Below, in pieces: positions 28,689-36,962 of a DNA stretch of 64,000 nt (its first letter is position 1; each line of letters opens with the position of its first letter). The DNA is taken from assembly GCF_041435055.1 (NCBI RefSeq), contig NZ_CP108002.1:744001-808000 (forward strand). The letters are read 5' to 3'. Origin of the DNA: Streptomyces sp. NBC_00341 (GTDB taxonomy: Bacteria > Actinomycetota > Actinomycetes > Streptomycetales > Streptomycetaceae). Under the pieces are notes generated by a model. That model was not told where the DNA came from. It did not search any database and worked only from the letters and a program-made list of their open reading frames with translations. The position numbers and the translations under genes were made by a program.

Positions 28689-30221
28689 TCACTCGGCGTG
28701 CAGCCGGAACCTGTCGATCACCCAGAAGAAGTCGTTGTCGCCGGTGTAGTGGAAGCGGACGTGCGCCGAGGTGGCGCCCGGTGGGATCGGGACCGCGATG
28801 GACTGCTCCTGCGAGGTGACGTCCGTGGTGTAGCTCTTGACCTCCTTGGGTGTGCCGGAGTCGAAGGAGACGAGGACCCTGGCCGTCTGCTGTTGCACCT
28901 GGCGGTAGTGCGTGACGAACTCGACCCTCAGGGTGCTCCTGCCCGAGAGGCTGCCGGACGCCGGCGACACGAGCGTCGAGTCGAACCGGCCGGAGAACGT
29001 CCTGTCGGACCATTCGTCCGAGTCGGCGACCGCGAACACGCCGCGCGAACGGACGTTGAGCTCCCGCCACTGGTCGCGCTGGGTGCGCGACCAGAACTCG
29101 TCCGTGGTGAAGGTCCAGCCGCGCCATTCGGCCACGCCGCCCGTGCCCATGGCGTTGTTGACGACGGACCAGCCGCTCGGCGCGGCATGGGTGAAGCCCC
29201 GCACGTCGGCGGGGATCCCCGTCTCGTCCACGCGGGCGGCCAGCTTCGGCTCAAGGGTGTCGAAGGCGTCGTCCGTCCGCTCCTGTACCGGCTTGCCGTC
29301 CAGGCCCCAGGAGGGATCGACGGACAGACCGAGCTGCCGGAACACCGTGGGCACGATGTCCACGAGCCGGGTATCGATCGGCCGCCCCCCGGCCTCGATC
29401 CCGGGTCCCTGAGCGAGGATGAAGGTCCGCCGTTCCTCGATCGAGCTGCCGCCGTGACCGCCCGCGTCCACATGGCCGTGGTCCGTGGCCACGATGACGG
29501 TCCAGCGTTCGGAGGCGTACGTCGGCCGCGCCTTGATCGCGTCCCACAGCTTCCCCAGATGGACGTCCTGCCCGGCGATCGCGTCGAGGTACCGGTCGCC
29601 GGTTCCGCTCTCGTGGCCGACCTGGTCGGTGTAGCCGAAGTAGACGAAGAGGACGTCCGGGTTCTGGTCGCGGATGAGGGACGCGGCCTCGTCGGCGATC
29701 TTCTGGTCGTTGGGTATGTCGTGCTGGGGCAGGACGAGTGTGGCATCGGCGCCCGCGGTGATGGCGCCGTAGGTGTCCAGCGGGGGCCAGTCGACAGCCG
29801 CGTAGGTGGACAGCGCGGGCTTCACCTGGGCGAGGCGGGCCAGGAGGCCGGGGTACTCGTCGAATCGTCTGCCGGTGAAGTTGTTGTCCTTGACGCCGTG
29901 CTTGTCGGGCCAGACCCCGGTCGAGATCGTCGACCATCCCGCTCCGGACACGGTGGGGGCCATGGGGTTCGCGTAGAGCAGGGACCTCGCGTACGTACCG
30001 GCCGCCATCATGGCCTTGAGGTGCGGGGCGTTCGCCGCGTCGATCCGGTCGTGCCGCAGACCGTCCATGCCGACGATGAGCACCTTGTCCTTGCTGATTC
30101 CGTCCGGCAGGGCCGGGGCGGCGTGGGCCGCGGGCGCGTGGGCGAGCGTCGTGGCGGCGGCCGCGACCGTGGCAGCGCCTGCCGCGAGCACCGTGCGGCG
30201 GGCTATTCCGTCGTTGGGCAT
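28689..30221 (-). CDS. Tat-exported alkaline phosphatase/nucleotide pyrophosphatase-family phosphodiesterase
   Basis: A 510-residue secreted enzyme of the type I phosphodiesterase/nucleotide pyrophosphatase family. The Tat signal is RRTVLAAGAATVAAAA with an AHAAPA-type cleavage site near residue 37. The metal/nucleophile region is VLIVGMDGLRHD, then PTVSGAGWSTI (probable Thr/Ser nucleophile), ATDHGHVDAGGHGG and the downstream Asp/His motifs. The C-terminal 150 residues look like a beta-sandwich accessory domain. ATG at 30221 follows GGAGG at 7 nt. It is divergent from the LysR gene and may be one of its targets. It resembles PhnA-type hydrolases in fold only; the substrate is unknown. Confidence 0.88.
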   Translation of the reverse strand: MPNDGIARRTVLAAGAATVAAAATTLAHAPAAHAAPALPDGISKDKVLIVGMDGLRHDRIDAANAPHLKAMMAAGTYARSLLYANPMAPTVSGAGWSTISTGVWPDKHGVKDNNFTGRRFDEYPGLLARLAQVKPALSTYAAVDWPPLDTYGAITAGADATLVLPQHDIPNDQKIADEAASLIRDQNPDVLFVYFGYTDQVGHESGTGDRYLDAIAGQDVHLGKLWDAIKARPTYASERWTVIVATDHGHVDAGGHGGSSIEERRTFILAQGPGIEAGGRPIDTRLVDIVPTVFRQLGLSVDPSWGLDGKPVQERTDDAFDTLEPKLAARVDETGIPADVRGFTHAAPSGWSVVNNAMGTGGVAEWRGWTFTTDEFWSRTQRDQWRELNVRSRGVFAVADSDEWSDRTFSGRFDSTLVSPASGSLSGRSTLRVEFVTHYRQVQQQTARVLVSFDSGTPKEVKSYTTDVTSQEQSIAVPIPPGATSAHVRFHYTGDNDFFWVIDRFRLHAE

Positions 30222-30285
30222 GGGTTTTCCTCCGCTGATGGATGAAGATCGGTGAGTGGGACAGTCGGTCCGCAACGTGTGTGAT

Positions 30286-30306
30286 AGCCATGCGCATGCC
30301 ATGGCT
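30286..30306. promoter_or_regulatory. Candidate LysR operator between divergent genes
   Basis: AGCCAT and ATGGCT form a perfect 6-bp inverted repeat separated by 9 bp, 22 bp before the LysR start codon and 65 bp before the divergent phosphodiesterase gene. Position and layout are typical of LysR autoregulatory sites. No second copy was found in front of the aldehyde dehydrogenase or PhnA genes. Confidence 0.45.
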
Positions 30307-30328
30307 CGTCCGTCGGGAGATCCGCAGC

Positions 30329-31222
30329 ATGGTGACGCTGAACCAGTTGGAAGTCCTGCTGAGAGTGCTGGAGCACCAGGGGTTCTCGGGAGCGGCGAAA
30401 TCGCTCTTCATGAGCCAGCCCTCGGTGTCCAACCACATCCGCAATCTGGAGCACTCCTGCGGCATCCAGCTCGTCCACCGCACGAGCGCCGGTGCGCGCC
30501 CCACACCTGCCGGGGAGGTCGTCGCCGAGCACGCACGCCAGGTGTTCGCGGTCATGGACTCCCTCGAACGGACGGTCGCCGACTTCCGCGGACTCGGCGG
30601 TGGCCGGCTGGTCCTGGCGGGTACCACCACTCTGGGCACGTACCTCCTGCCGCGTCTGGTCGCGGACTTCTCCACGCAGGCACCCAAGGTGAGTTGTGAG
30701 ATCCGCGTGGGCAACGAGGACGCGGTGGAGTCGTGGCTGCTGCGCGGGGAGGTCGCACTGGGCCTGTGCGCCGGCACACCGCACGATGAACAACTCGTCT
30801 CCCAGGGCATGTTCGAGGAGGCCATGGTGCTGGTGGCCGAGCCGCAGACGCCGCTGGCCGGCCGGGCGCTGACTCCCCCGGATCTCAGGAACCAGCGCTT
30901 CGTCATGCGGGAGTCGGGCTCGGCCACCCGGCACCTCCAGGAGGAGACGCTGCGCGCCTGGGGGCTCGAGGACGCCGAGCAATGGGACATGTGGGGCCCC
31001 GGCACCCTCAAACAGGCGGTGTGCGAGGGGCTCGGGGTCGCGCTGCTCTCCGAGCACGTGGCCCGCTACGAGATCGCCGCCGGGATGCTCGCCGCCCTGA
31101 CGGTCACCCCCGCACCGCCGAAGCGCACCGTGTCCCTGGTCCGCCGGAGCGACCGCGTGCTCACCCCGCCGGAACAGGCGTTCGTCGACCTGGTCAAGGC
31201 CGTTGCCGAGTGGCCTTCCTGA
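30329..31222 (+). CDS. LysR-family regulator of the phosphonate genes (PhnR-like)
   Basis: A 297-residue LysR-type regulator. The winged helix-turn-helix is FSGAAKSLFMSQPSVSNHIRNLE near residues 18-40, and the effector-binding domain starts near residue 90 (GGGRLVLAGTTTLGTYLLPRL). The frame continues upstream, but ATG at 30329 gives the standard LysR N-terminus and GGGAG stands 9 nt before it. In Pseudomonas fluorescens 23F a LysR-type gene, phnR, regulates phosphonoacetate use with phnA and a carrier gene, as I recall. The same set of families is present here. The effector is therefore probably phosphonoacetate or a precursor, by analogy. Confidence 0.88.
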   Translation: MVTLNQLEVLLRVLEHQGFSGAAKSLFMSQPSVSNHIRNLEHSCGIQLVHRTSAGARPTPAGEVVAEHARQVFAVMDSLERTVADFRGLGGGRLVLAGTTTLGTYLLPRLVADFSTQAPKVSCEIRVGNEDAVESWLLRGEVALGLCAGTPHDEQLVSQGMFEEAMVLVAEPQTPLAGRALTPPDLRNQRFVMRESGSATRHLQEETLRAWGLEDAEQWDMWGPGTLKQAVCEGLGVALLSEHVARYEIAAGMLAALTVTPAPPKRTVSLVRRSDRVLTPPEQAFVDLVKAVAEWPS

Positions 31223-31229
31223 CATGTGA

Positions 31230-32684
31230 TCAGTACCTGATGCAGGCGGACCGGAGGTCGGTGTAGAAGTCCCACACGTCGGGCGAACATTCGGGCGCGC
31301 CGAGCTGTGAGGCCTTCGCCCCCATGTGCGGAAGGTGGGAGTACGCGCCCACTCCCGGGCGGTTCACATGGAGCATGCCCGCCTGGAAGTCCTGGAGCGA
31401 CTGGAAGATGTACCCCGGATCCTGCGTGAAGATGGTGCCGGACATCCCGTACCTGACGGAGTTCGAGATGCTCATGGCGTCCTCGTAGCCCTCGCAGTCG
31501 ATGACCGACAGCACGGGCCCGAAGACCTCCTCCTGCGCGATCGCGCTGTCCTGGTCCACCCCGGTCAGCACGGTCGGCTCGACAAAGTATCCCGGGCTGT
31601 CCGCCTTGGCCTCGCGGCCCCCGCAGACCGCGGTGGCGCCCTCGGCCGTCGCGCCCTCCACCGCGGACAGACAGGCCCGCAGCCGTTCCTCGTTGACCAC
31701 CGGGCCGATGTCCGCCCGGTCCTGGTCGCCCCGTCCGACGCGCATGGCCGCGACCCGGGGGATCAGCCGCTCCAGCAACGCGTCCCGCACGGAACGGTCC
31801 ACCACGACCCGGCTGGTGGCGCTGCACCGCTGTCCGCTCTGCCCGAAGGCGCCGTGGACGATCGCGTCGACGGCCGCGTCCAGATCGGCGTCCGCGAGCA
31901 CGATGAGGGCGTTCTTCCCGCCCAGTTCCAGTTGCGTCCGCATCAGCCGGGCGGCGCCGGCCCTGTTGATCGCCTGCCCCACCGGGAGCGATCCGGTGAA
32001 CGAGATCCCCGCCACCCGCTCGTCCGCCACCAGCGCCTCCCCCGGCGCCCGGTCCCCCTGGACCAGGTTGAGGACCCCCCTGGGAACACCGGCGTCGGCG
32101 AACGCCTGCACCAGCAGTGCCGATGTCCACGGAGTCAGCGGCGATGGCTTGAGCACCGCCGTGCAGCCGGCCAGCAGCGCCGGAGCGACCTTCCACATGG
32201 GTATGGCCACGGGAAAGTTCCAGGGAGTGATCAGCCCTACGACACCCAACGGGCGCCGGAAGGTCATCGCGATCGTGCGCGGCTCCTCCGCGGGGGTGGT
32301 CACCCCGTTCATGCGGCGGGCCTCCCCGATGGTGAACTCCAGGATCGCCAGGGCACGGGCCACCTCTCCCCCGCCCTCGGAGAGCCGCTTGCCCTGCTCG
32401 CGGGTGATGGCCGCGGCGAACTCGCCGCCGCGCTCGCCGATCAGCCGGGCCGCTGCCGACAGGACCTTGGCCCGCTCGATCGGGCCGGTCGCGTCCCACT
32501 CCCGCTGCGCGGCGGACGCGGCGTCGACGGCGGCCGTGACGTCCTGAGCGCCGGACTCGGCGAACTGTCCCACGATGTCGTCGGTGTCCGCCGGGTTGAC
32601 GTTCGCGCGTACCTCCCCGGTCAGGGGCGGTACCCAGCGACCGTCGATGTGGTTGAGCAGGTGGTCGGGGCTCGGCTGTGCCAT
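31230..32684 (-). CDS. Aldehyde dehydrogenase, probable phosphonoacetaldehyde dehydrogenase
   Basis: A 484-residue NAD(P)-dependent aldehyde dehydrogenase. It has the entry motif ITPWNFPVAIPMWK near 150, the general base in QLELGGKNAL near 253, and the catalytic Cys in GQSGQRCSATSR near 287. In this setting, two genes before PhnA on one strand, the likely reaction is phosphonoacetaldehyde to phosphonoacetate, as for PhnY. By sequence alone it could be a succinate- or ketoglutarate-semialdehyde dehydrogenase. The stop lies only 7 bp from the convergent LysR stop. Confidence 0.82.
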   Translation of the reverse strand: MAQPSPDHLLNHIDGRWVPPLTGEVRANVNPADTDDIVGQFAESGAQDVTAAVDAASAAQREWDATGPIERAKVLSAAARLIGERGGEFAAAITREQGKRLSEGGGEVARALAILEFTIGEARRMNGVTTPAEEPRTIAMTFRRPLGVVGLITPWNFPVAIPMWKVAPALLAGCTAVLKPSPLTPWTSALLVQAFADAGVPRGVLNLVQGDRAPGEALVADERVAGISFTGSLPVGQAINRAGAARLMRTQLELGGKNALIVLADADLDAAVDAIVHGAFGQSGQRCSATSRVVVDRSVRDALLERLIPRVAAMRVGRGDQDRADIGPVVNEERLRACLSAVEGATAEGATAVCGGREAKADSPGYFVEPTVLTGVDQDSAIAQEEVFGPVLSVIDCEGYEDAMSISNSVRYGMSGTIFTQDPGYIFQSLQDFQAGMLHVNRPGVGAYSHLPHMGAKASQLGAPECSPDVWDFYTDLRSACIRY

Positions 32685-32704
32685 GGGGGGACTCCTCGGT
32701 GGTC

Positions 32705-32758
32705 GCCAAGAGTGATCGCAGGAATTGATCGCGAAGAGTGGTCGCGAAGAGTGGTCGC
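32705..32758. repeat. Short tandem repeat between dehydrogenase genes
   Basis: Two perfect 13-bp copies of GAAGAGTGGTCGC lie at 32733-32758. Two degenerate copies precede them from about 32705. It sits in the 86-bp gap between the HpnZ-type gene and the aldehyde dehydrogenase, upstream of the latter's start. Confidence 0.7.
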
Positions 32759-32770
32759 GACGGGCGGACG

Positions 32771-33871
32771 TCAGTTCATGTGCACGGCGATGCGCGGCGC
32801 CGCCCCGGATCGCGCGGCCGCGACGGCGGCGTCGATGTCCCGCAGGGCGTACGGCTGTGGCACCAGGTCCGCGAACAGGCTCCGGTGCGGCGTGCGTACG
32901 AGAAAGGCGACGGCCTCCGCCAGGTCCTCGACGGTGTAGTTGTGGCTGCCGACGACGCGCGTGAGGTTACGGACGACGGCGTCGGGTGCGAACGTCACCT
33001 CGGGGCCGGGTGACACCGAGCCGACCAGTGCCACGCACCCGTCGAGCCCGACGATGCGCAGGGCCGACCTCACCGCGCTGCTGCTGCCGGAGAGCTCCAG
33101 GACCACATCGGCGCCGAGATCCTTCGCGGTCTGCTCCAGCGCGTCGGGCGGGCAGGCCACCGTGGCGCCGAACCTCAGCGCGAGATCACGGCGGGCGGGA
33201 TCCACGTCGCAGGCGATGACGTGCTCGGCGCCGAGGTCACGGGCGTAGGCGACGGCGGTGAGCCCGAGCATCCCGCAGCCGGTCACGACCACGGTGTCCC
33301 CCGGCGCGAGACCCGCACGCCGTGCGGCGCACGCGACCGTGGCGGTCGCGCAGTTGGCCGGGGCCGCCACCGACGGGGGGATCGAGTCGGGGACCCTCAC
33401 GAATTCCGTGCCCGCGACCAGGTGGCAGTGGGTGGCGAGGCCGCCGTTGAGCCGCCAGTGGTCCGTCATGGCCTCGTGGCCGTACTTGCGTACGCTCTCG
33501 CACTTCTGCGGAACTCCGCGCCGGCAGCGCCGGCAGCGTCCGCACGATGTGCCGATGGTCCAGGTGATGCGCTGTCCGGGAACCACGGGCCGCCCGTCGT
33601 CGGCGACCGGGGTGCCGCCGACGGCCTCCACCACGCCGACCGCCTCGTGGCCCAGCACGGTGGGCAAGGGGGTGGGCCGGTCACCCGCGATGGTGTGCAG
33701 ATCGCTGCCGCAGATCGTGGCGAGTTCCACCCGCACCAGCACCTCGCCGGCCGCCGGCCTCGGTATCGGCTGGGCCTCCACGGTGAATCCGCCGGCGGGC
33801 CCCCTCCACACGGCCGCCGTCGCGCCGGTGGTCTCCCGGACGCCGGTCGGGCCGCTGCTGAGTTCGGTCAT
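32771..33871 (-). CDS. Zinc alcohol dehydrogenase of the phosphonate-associated HpnZ type
   Basis: A 366-residue medium-chain zinc dehydrogenase. Catalytic zinc ligands are in ATICGSDLHT and LGHEAVGVV. The structural zinc site CGRCRRCRRGVPQKC stands near 110-125, and the Rossmann motif VTGCGMLGLTAVAYA near 200. The layout matches the family annotated as a putative phosphonate catabolism alcohol dehydrogenase (TIGR03366, from memory). With the next gene it could oxidise a hydroxyalkylphosphonate to the aldehyde and then the acid. A paralogue lies at 45176-46321. It is 13 bp from the upstream MFS gene, so one operon. Confidence 0.85.
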   Translation of the reverse strand: MTELSSGPTGVRETTGATAAVWRGPAGGFTVEAQPIPRPAAGEVLVRVELATICGSDLHTIAGDRPTPLPTVLGHEAVGVVEAVGGTPVADDGRPVVPGQRITWTIGTSCGRCRRCRRGVPQKCESVRKYGHEAMTDHWRLNGGLATHCHLVAGTEFVRVPDSIPPSVAAPANCATATVACAARRAGLAPGDTVVVTGCGMLGLTAVAYARDLGAEHVIACDVDPARRDLALRFGATVACPPDALEQTAKDLGADVVLELSGSSSAVRSALRIVGLDGCVALVGSVSPGPEVTFAPDAVVRNLTRVVGSHNYTVEDLAEAVAFLVRTPHRSLFADLVPQPYALRDIDAAVAAARSGAAPRIAVHMN

Positions 33872-33883
33872 GTTCCTGTCCGC

Positions 33884-35197
33884 CTAACGTCGGATCGTGA
33901 GGGCGACCAGGGCGCTGCACCCGCACGCCGCCGCCACGATGGGGAAGATGAGGCTGGTGTTGCCGGTACTGTCCATCAAGGCACCGACCATCGGCTCGGC
34001 GGCCCCCGCGAAGATGTACGCGAAGCAATTGACCACCCCGGTCGCCGTCCCGGCCATCCGCCGCCCCGCGATATCGGGGCACAGGGCCCAGAAGGACGAC
34101 TGGGGGCCGTAGACGAAGAATCCGGTGAGGAACAGGACGATGATTCCCGTCGTCACGTTCAGCGGGGCCACGTACATCGTGAGTGCCATCAGCGCACCCA
34201 GAACCATGAACAGGATGATGGGGCGGTCCCGCCGGGATCCGAACAGCCGGTCCGATATCTGGCCGTTGACGAGGGCGCCCGCCGCCATGCCCACCGGAAG
34301 GGCGACCGAGATCCACAGGGGGCTGACGCTGCTGCCGCCGTCCTCCCAGTTGTCGCCGAGGAAGTAGACGGGGACCCAGATCAGCAGGCCGTAACGGGCC
34401 ATGTTCTGAAAGCCGATGGCGATGCCGGTCGACCAGATCTTCGGATTGCGCAGGACCGCCCGGTACCGCTGGAAGGACGTCTCACCGGCCGACGCGTCGG
34501 CCTCTTCCGCGGCCTCCTTCGCTTCGGCGGCGTCGGCCGATCCGGCGGGCGGCGTGACACCTGCCTGGGCGGGACTGTCCCTGGCGACCAGATAGAAGGT
34601 GACGCCGCCCACGAGCATCAGGAGGACCGGCACCCGGAAGATCCACTGCCAGTCGAGGTCGAGCGTGTCCACGACGATCGTCGAGGTGACGAAGGCCAGG
34701 ACGGACGCCATGCCGGCGGCGAAGGTGTAGAAGCCGAAGCTCTTGCCCCGCTCGTGCGGGGCCCACCAGTTGGAGATGACCCGCCCGCCGGAGGGCCAGC
34801 CGAGCGACTGCGCGAATCCGTTCGCGCCCCAGAGGATGCCCAGGGACTTCACACCGATGGAGAAGCTGGTGCCCCAGTTGAGGACGGTGGACAGGATCGC
34901 CCCGGCCGTCATCATGCGCCGGCCGCCCCACTTGTCGGCCAGATTCCCGTTGATCATCTGTCCCGCGGCGTAGGACCAGAGCAGGATGCCGCTGATGGCA
35001 CCCAGTGTGGCCTTGCTCAGGCCGAGGTCCTCCTGGATGCCTGGGATGGCGAAGCCGAACGTCTGCCTGCCGGTGTAGAAGAAGAAGTAGCAGAACATGG
35101 CGGACAGCAGCATGCGCCACTTGAGCCGGGTGTACTCGTGCTTCTGCAGGGGTTCGGGAGTGCGGCTCCCGGCCATCACGTTCTCGGCTTTTGACAT
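33884..35197 (-). CDS. MFS transporter, organophosphate:phosphate antiporter type (phosphonate carrier)
   Basis: A 437-residue twelve-helix carrier of the major facilitator superfamily. The N-terminal helix carries the GlpT/UhpT-like FFFYTGRQTFGFAIPGI, followed by DLGLSKATLGAISGILLWSYA, the A-type loop motif NGNLADKWGGRR and SLGWPSGGRVI. A charged central loop near residues 225-245 separates the halves. Related carriers import glycerol-3-phosphate or, next to phnA in Pseudomonas, phosphonoacetate. It lies between PhnA and the HpnZ-type gene on one strand, so a phosphonate is the likely substrate. Confidence 0.87.
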   Translation of the reverse strand: MSKAENVMAGSRTPEPLQKHEYTRLKWRMLLSAMFCYFFFYTGRQTFGFAIPGIQEDLGLSKATLGAISGILLWSYAAGQMINGNLADKWGGRRMMTAGAILSTVLNWGTSFSIGVKSLGILWGANGFAQSLGWPSGGRVISNWWAPHERGKSFGFYTFAAGMASVLAFVTSTIVVDTLDLDWQWIFRVPVLLMLVGGVTFYLVARDSPAQAGVTPPAGSADAAEAKEAAEEADASAGETSFQRYRAVLRNPKIWSTGIAIGFQNMARYGLLIWVPVYFLGDNWEDGGSSVSPLWISVALPVGMAAGALVNGQISDRLFGSRRDRPIILFMVLGALMALTMYVAPLNVTTGIIVLFLTGFFVYGPQSSFWALCPDIAGRRMAGTATGVVNCFAYIFAGAAEPMVGALMDSTGNTSLIFPIVAAACGCSALVALTIRR

Positions 35198-35347
35198 GGT
35201 CTCTCAACCCATCCGGGGAAAGTGCCGTGTACCCGGGCCCGGGGAAGGTCCGGTGTGTGAGGCGGTGGTGGCCGCCGGGTGCGGCCGCTCGCCCGGGGCA
35301 GGTCCGGGGGCACCGGAACCTCCTGGCGATGGCCGCGTCGCGTCGTG

Positions 35348-36700
35348 TCAGTCGGTCCGGGCTGAGCTGCTCTCCTGCTCGGCGACCAGCGTGGTGGCGA
35401 CCCAGAGCGCGTCGTAGTTGTGGACGCGGGCGGGGTCGCCGAACGGCTTGTCCAACAGCGCGGGCCGCGCCGGACGCCGGTTGATCAGGAACGGGATCTG
35501 CAGTTCGCCCAGGGCACCGTGGGACCGCAGGGGCGCGTCGAGCCCGCTGAGGTCGTGCCAGGAGGGGTACCGGCCGAGCGCGGTACCGGCCTCCGCGAGG
35601 ACCACGATGTCGCCGATGCGGTCGGCGGGCAGGGCGTAGCGCTCGGCGGCCTCCTCACGCCCGTACACCTCCTGCACCCCCTCGATGGCCCGCAGCGACT
35701 CGATGGTGGCGGCGCGCGCGGCCCCGGCCGGCAGGTACACGCTCGCGAAGGAGCCGAGTGCGCCGTGGTGCACGGTGTACGGGTCGGTGATCGGCAGGAT
35801 GACCCGCAGGCCCTCCGGCTGGGCGTCCTCGGCGATCCGGAGAATCGCGCGGACCTCCTCCTCGACGTAGACGACCCGCGCCACGCCCGCGTCGTCCGTC
35901 TTGGCGCTCATTCCGTGATCAGCCGTCAGGACGACGGTCGCGCCGAGTCCGGCCAGCCGGCCGGCGTAGTGGTCGATCTTCTCGTACAGGTCGTTGGCCG
36001 CCTCGGTGCCGGGCGCGTTCTTGTGCTGGATGTAGTCCGTCAGCGACAGGTACATCAGATCGGCGCCGCGAGTCTCCATGATCCGTACGCCCGCCGCGAG
36101 GACGAATTCGCTGAGCTCCGCGGAGTAGACGCTCGGCAGCGGCTTGCCGACGAGTTCGAGCACCTGGTCGATGCCGTTGTCCTCGACGGTGGCCAGGTCG
36201 GCCTTCTCCGCCGAGAAGCAGATGCCGCGGCGGGACGGCGCGACGAACTCGCCGGAGCCGTCGAGCGAGGGCCCGTCCTCGACGAGCCCGGCGCCGAGCA
36301 GCCTGCGCAGCTTGTCCTTGGCGGTCACGACGACCACGTCGAGGCCGGCCTCGTTCGCCGCCCCGAAGACGGTGGGGACCCGCAGGAACCGCTTGTCGTT
36401 CATCAGCACCTCCTCACCGAGCTCGGTGTCGAAGATGTAGTTGCCGCTGATCCCGTGCACGGCCGGCGGGCAGCCGGTGGCGATGGACACGTTGTTCGGA
36501 TTGGTCAGGGCGGGCATCGCGCAGTGGGCGGGCCACGAAGTGCCCTCTCCTTCGAGGACCTTGGTGAGCCAGGGCATGCGTCCGGCCGCCATCGCCTCGA
36601 TGTGGTAGTCGGGCTCGCTGCCGTCGATGCAGATCACCACCACCGGCCGGCGAGGTTTCGCGTAGGTCCTGCCGTTGACGCTGAACGTCCCTGAAGTCAC
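35348..36700 (-). CDS. phnA: Phosphonoacetate hydrolase
   Basis: A 450-residue metal-dependent hydrolase of the alkaline phosphatase superfamily that splits phosphonoacetate to acetate and phosphate. The order of motifs matches PhnA. The N-terminus TFSVNGRTYAKPRRPVVVI precedes the metal Asp in CIDGSEPDYHIEA. The nucleophilic Thr is in MPALTNPNNVSIATG near 68, GNYIFD follows, and metal ligands are in DYIQHKN, LTADHGMSAK and YTVHHGALGSFASVYL. GTG at 36700 has GGGAG 7 nt upstream. It heads the minus-strand phnA-carrier-dehydrogenase unit, with a 150-bp gap to the carrier gene. No signal peptide, so it acts on imported substrate. Confidence 0.92.
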   Translation of the reverse strand: MTSGTFSVNGRTYAKPRRPVVVICIDGSEPDYHIEAMAAGRMPWLTKVLEGEGTSWPAHCAMPALTNPNNVSIATGCPPAVHGISGNYIFDTELGEEVLMNDKRFLRVPTVFGAANEAGLDVVVVTAKDKLRRLLGAGLVEDGPSLDGSGEFVAPSRRGICFSAEKADLATVEDNGIDQVLELVGKPLPSVYSAELSEFVLAAGVRIMETRGADLMYLSLTDYIQHKNAPGTEAANDLYEKIDHYAGRLAGLGATVVLTADHGMSAKTDDAGVARVVYVEEEVRAILRIAEDAQPEGLRVILPITDPYTVHHGALGSFASVYLPAGAARAATIESLRAIEGVQEVYGREEAAERYALPADRIGDIVVLAEAGTALGRYPSWHDLSGLDAPLRSHGALGELQIPFLINRRPARPALLDKPFGDPARVHNYDALWVATTLVAEQESSSARTD

Positions 36701-36896
36701 GAAGAGCTCCCTGCTGCGTGTGGCGTGGCCGGAATCCTGCTGCCCCATGAGCGTGCTGGCAGGAGCGGCCACGAGGAACCCGTCTTTCGGCTATCGCCCC
36801 CATAGCCCAGGTCCACGGCCCGTCCGGCGTCGTTCCCGCAATCCGCCGGCCGGCCCCGCGTCGACGGCGGTGGGCGGCGTGATCCGGCCACTGCAG

Positions 36897-36941
36897 GGCA
36901 GCCCGACGGCCCGGCTGCCGGAGCCGGGCCGTCGGGCTGCC
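36897..36941 (-). terminator. Long hairpin terminator after the GH95 gene
   Basis: A perfect 19-bp stem, GGCAGCCCGACGGCCCGGC at 36897-36915 pairing with 36923-36941, closes a 7-nt loop. It starts 21 bp beyond the GH95 stop and separates that gene from phnA downstream on the same strand. Confidence 0.88.
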
Positions 36942-36962
36942 GCGTGGTGGGCGGACGTCAGT

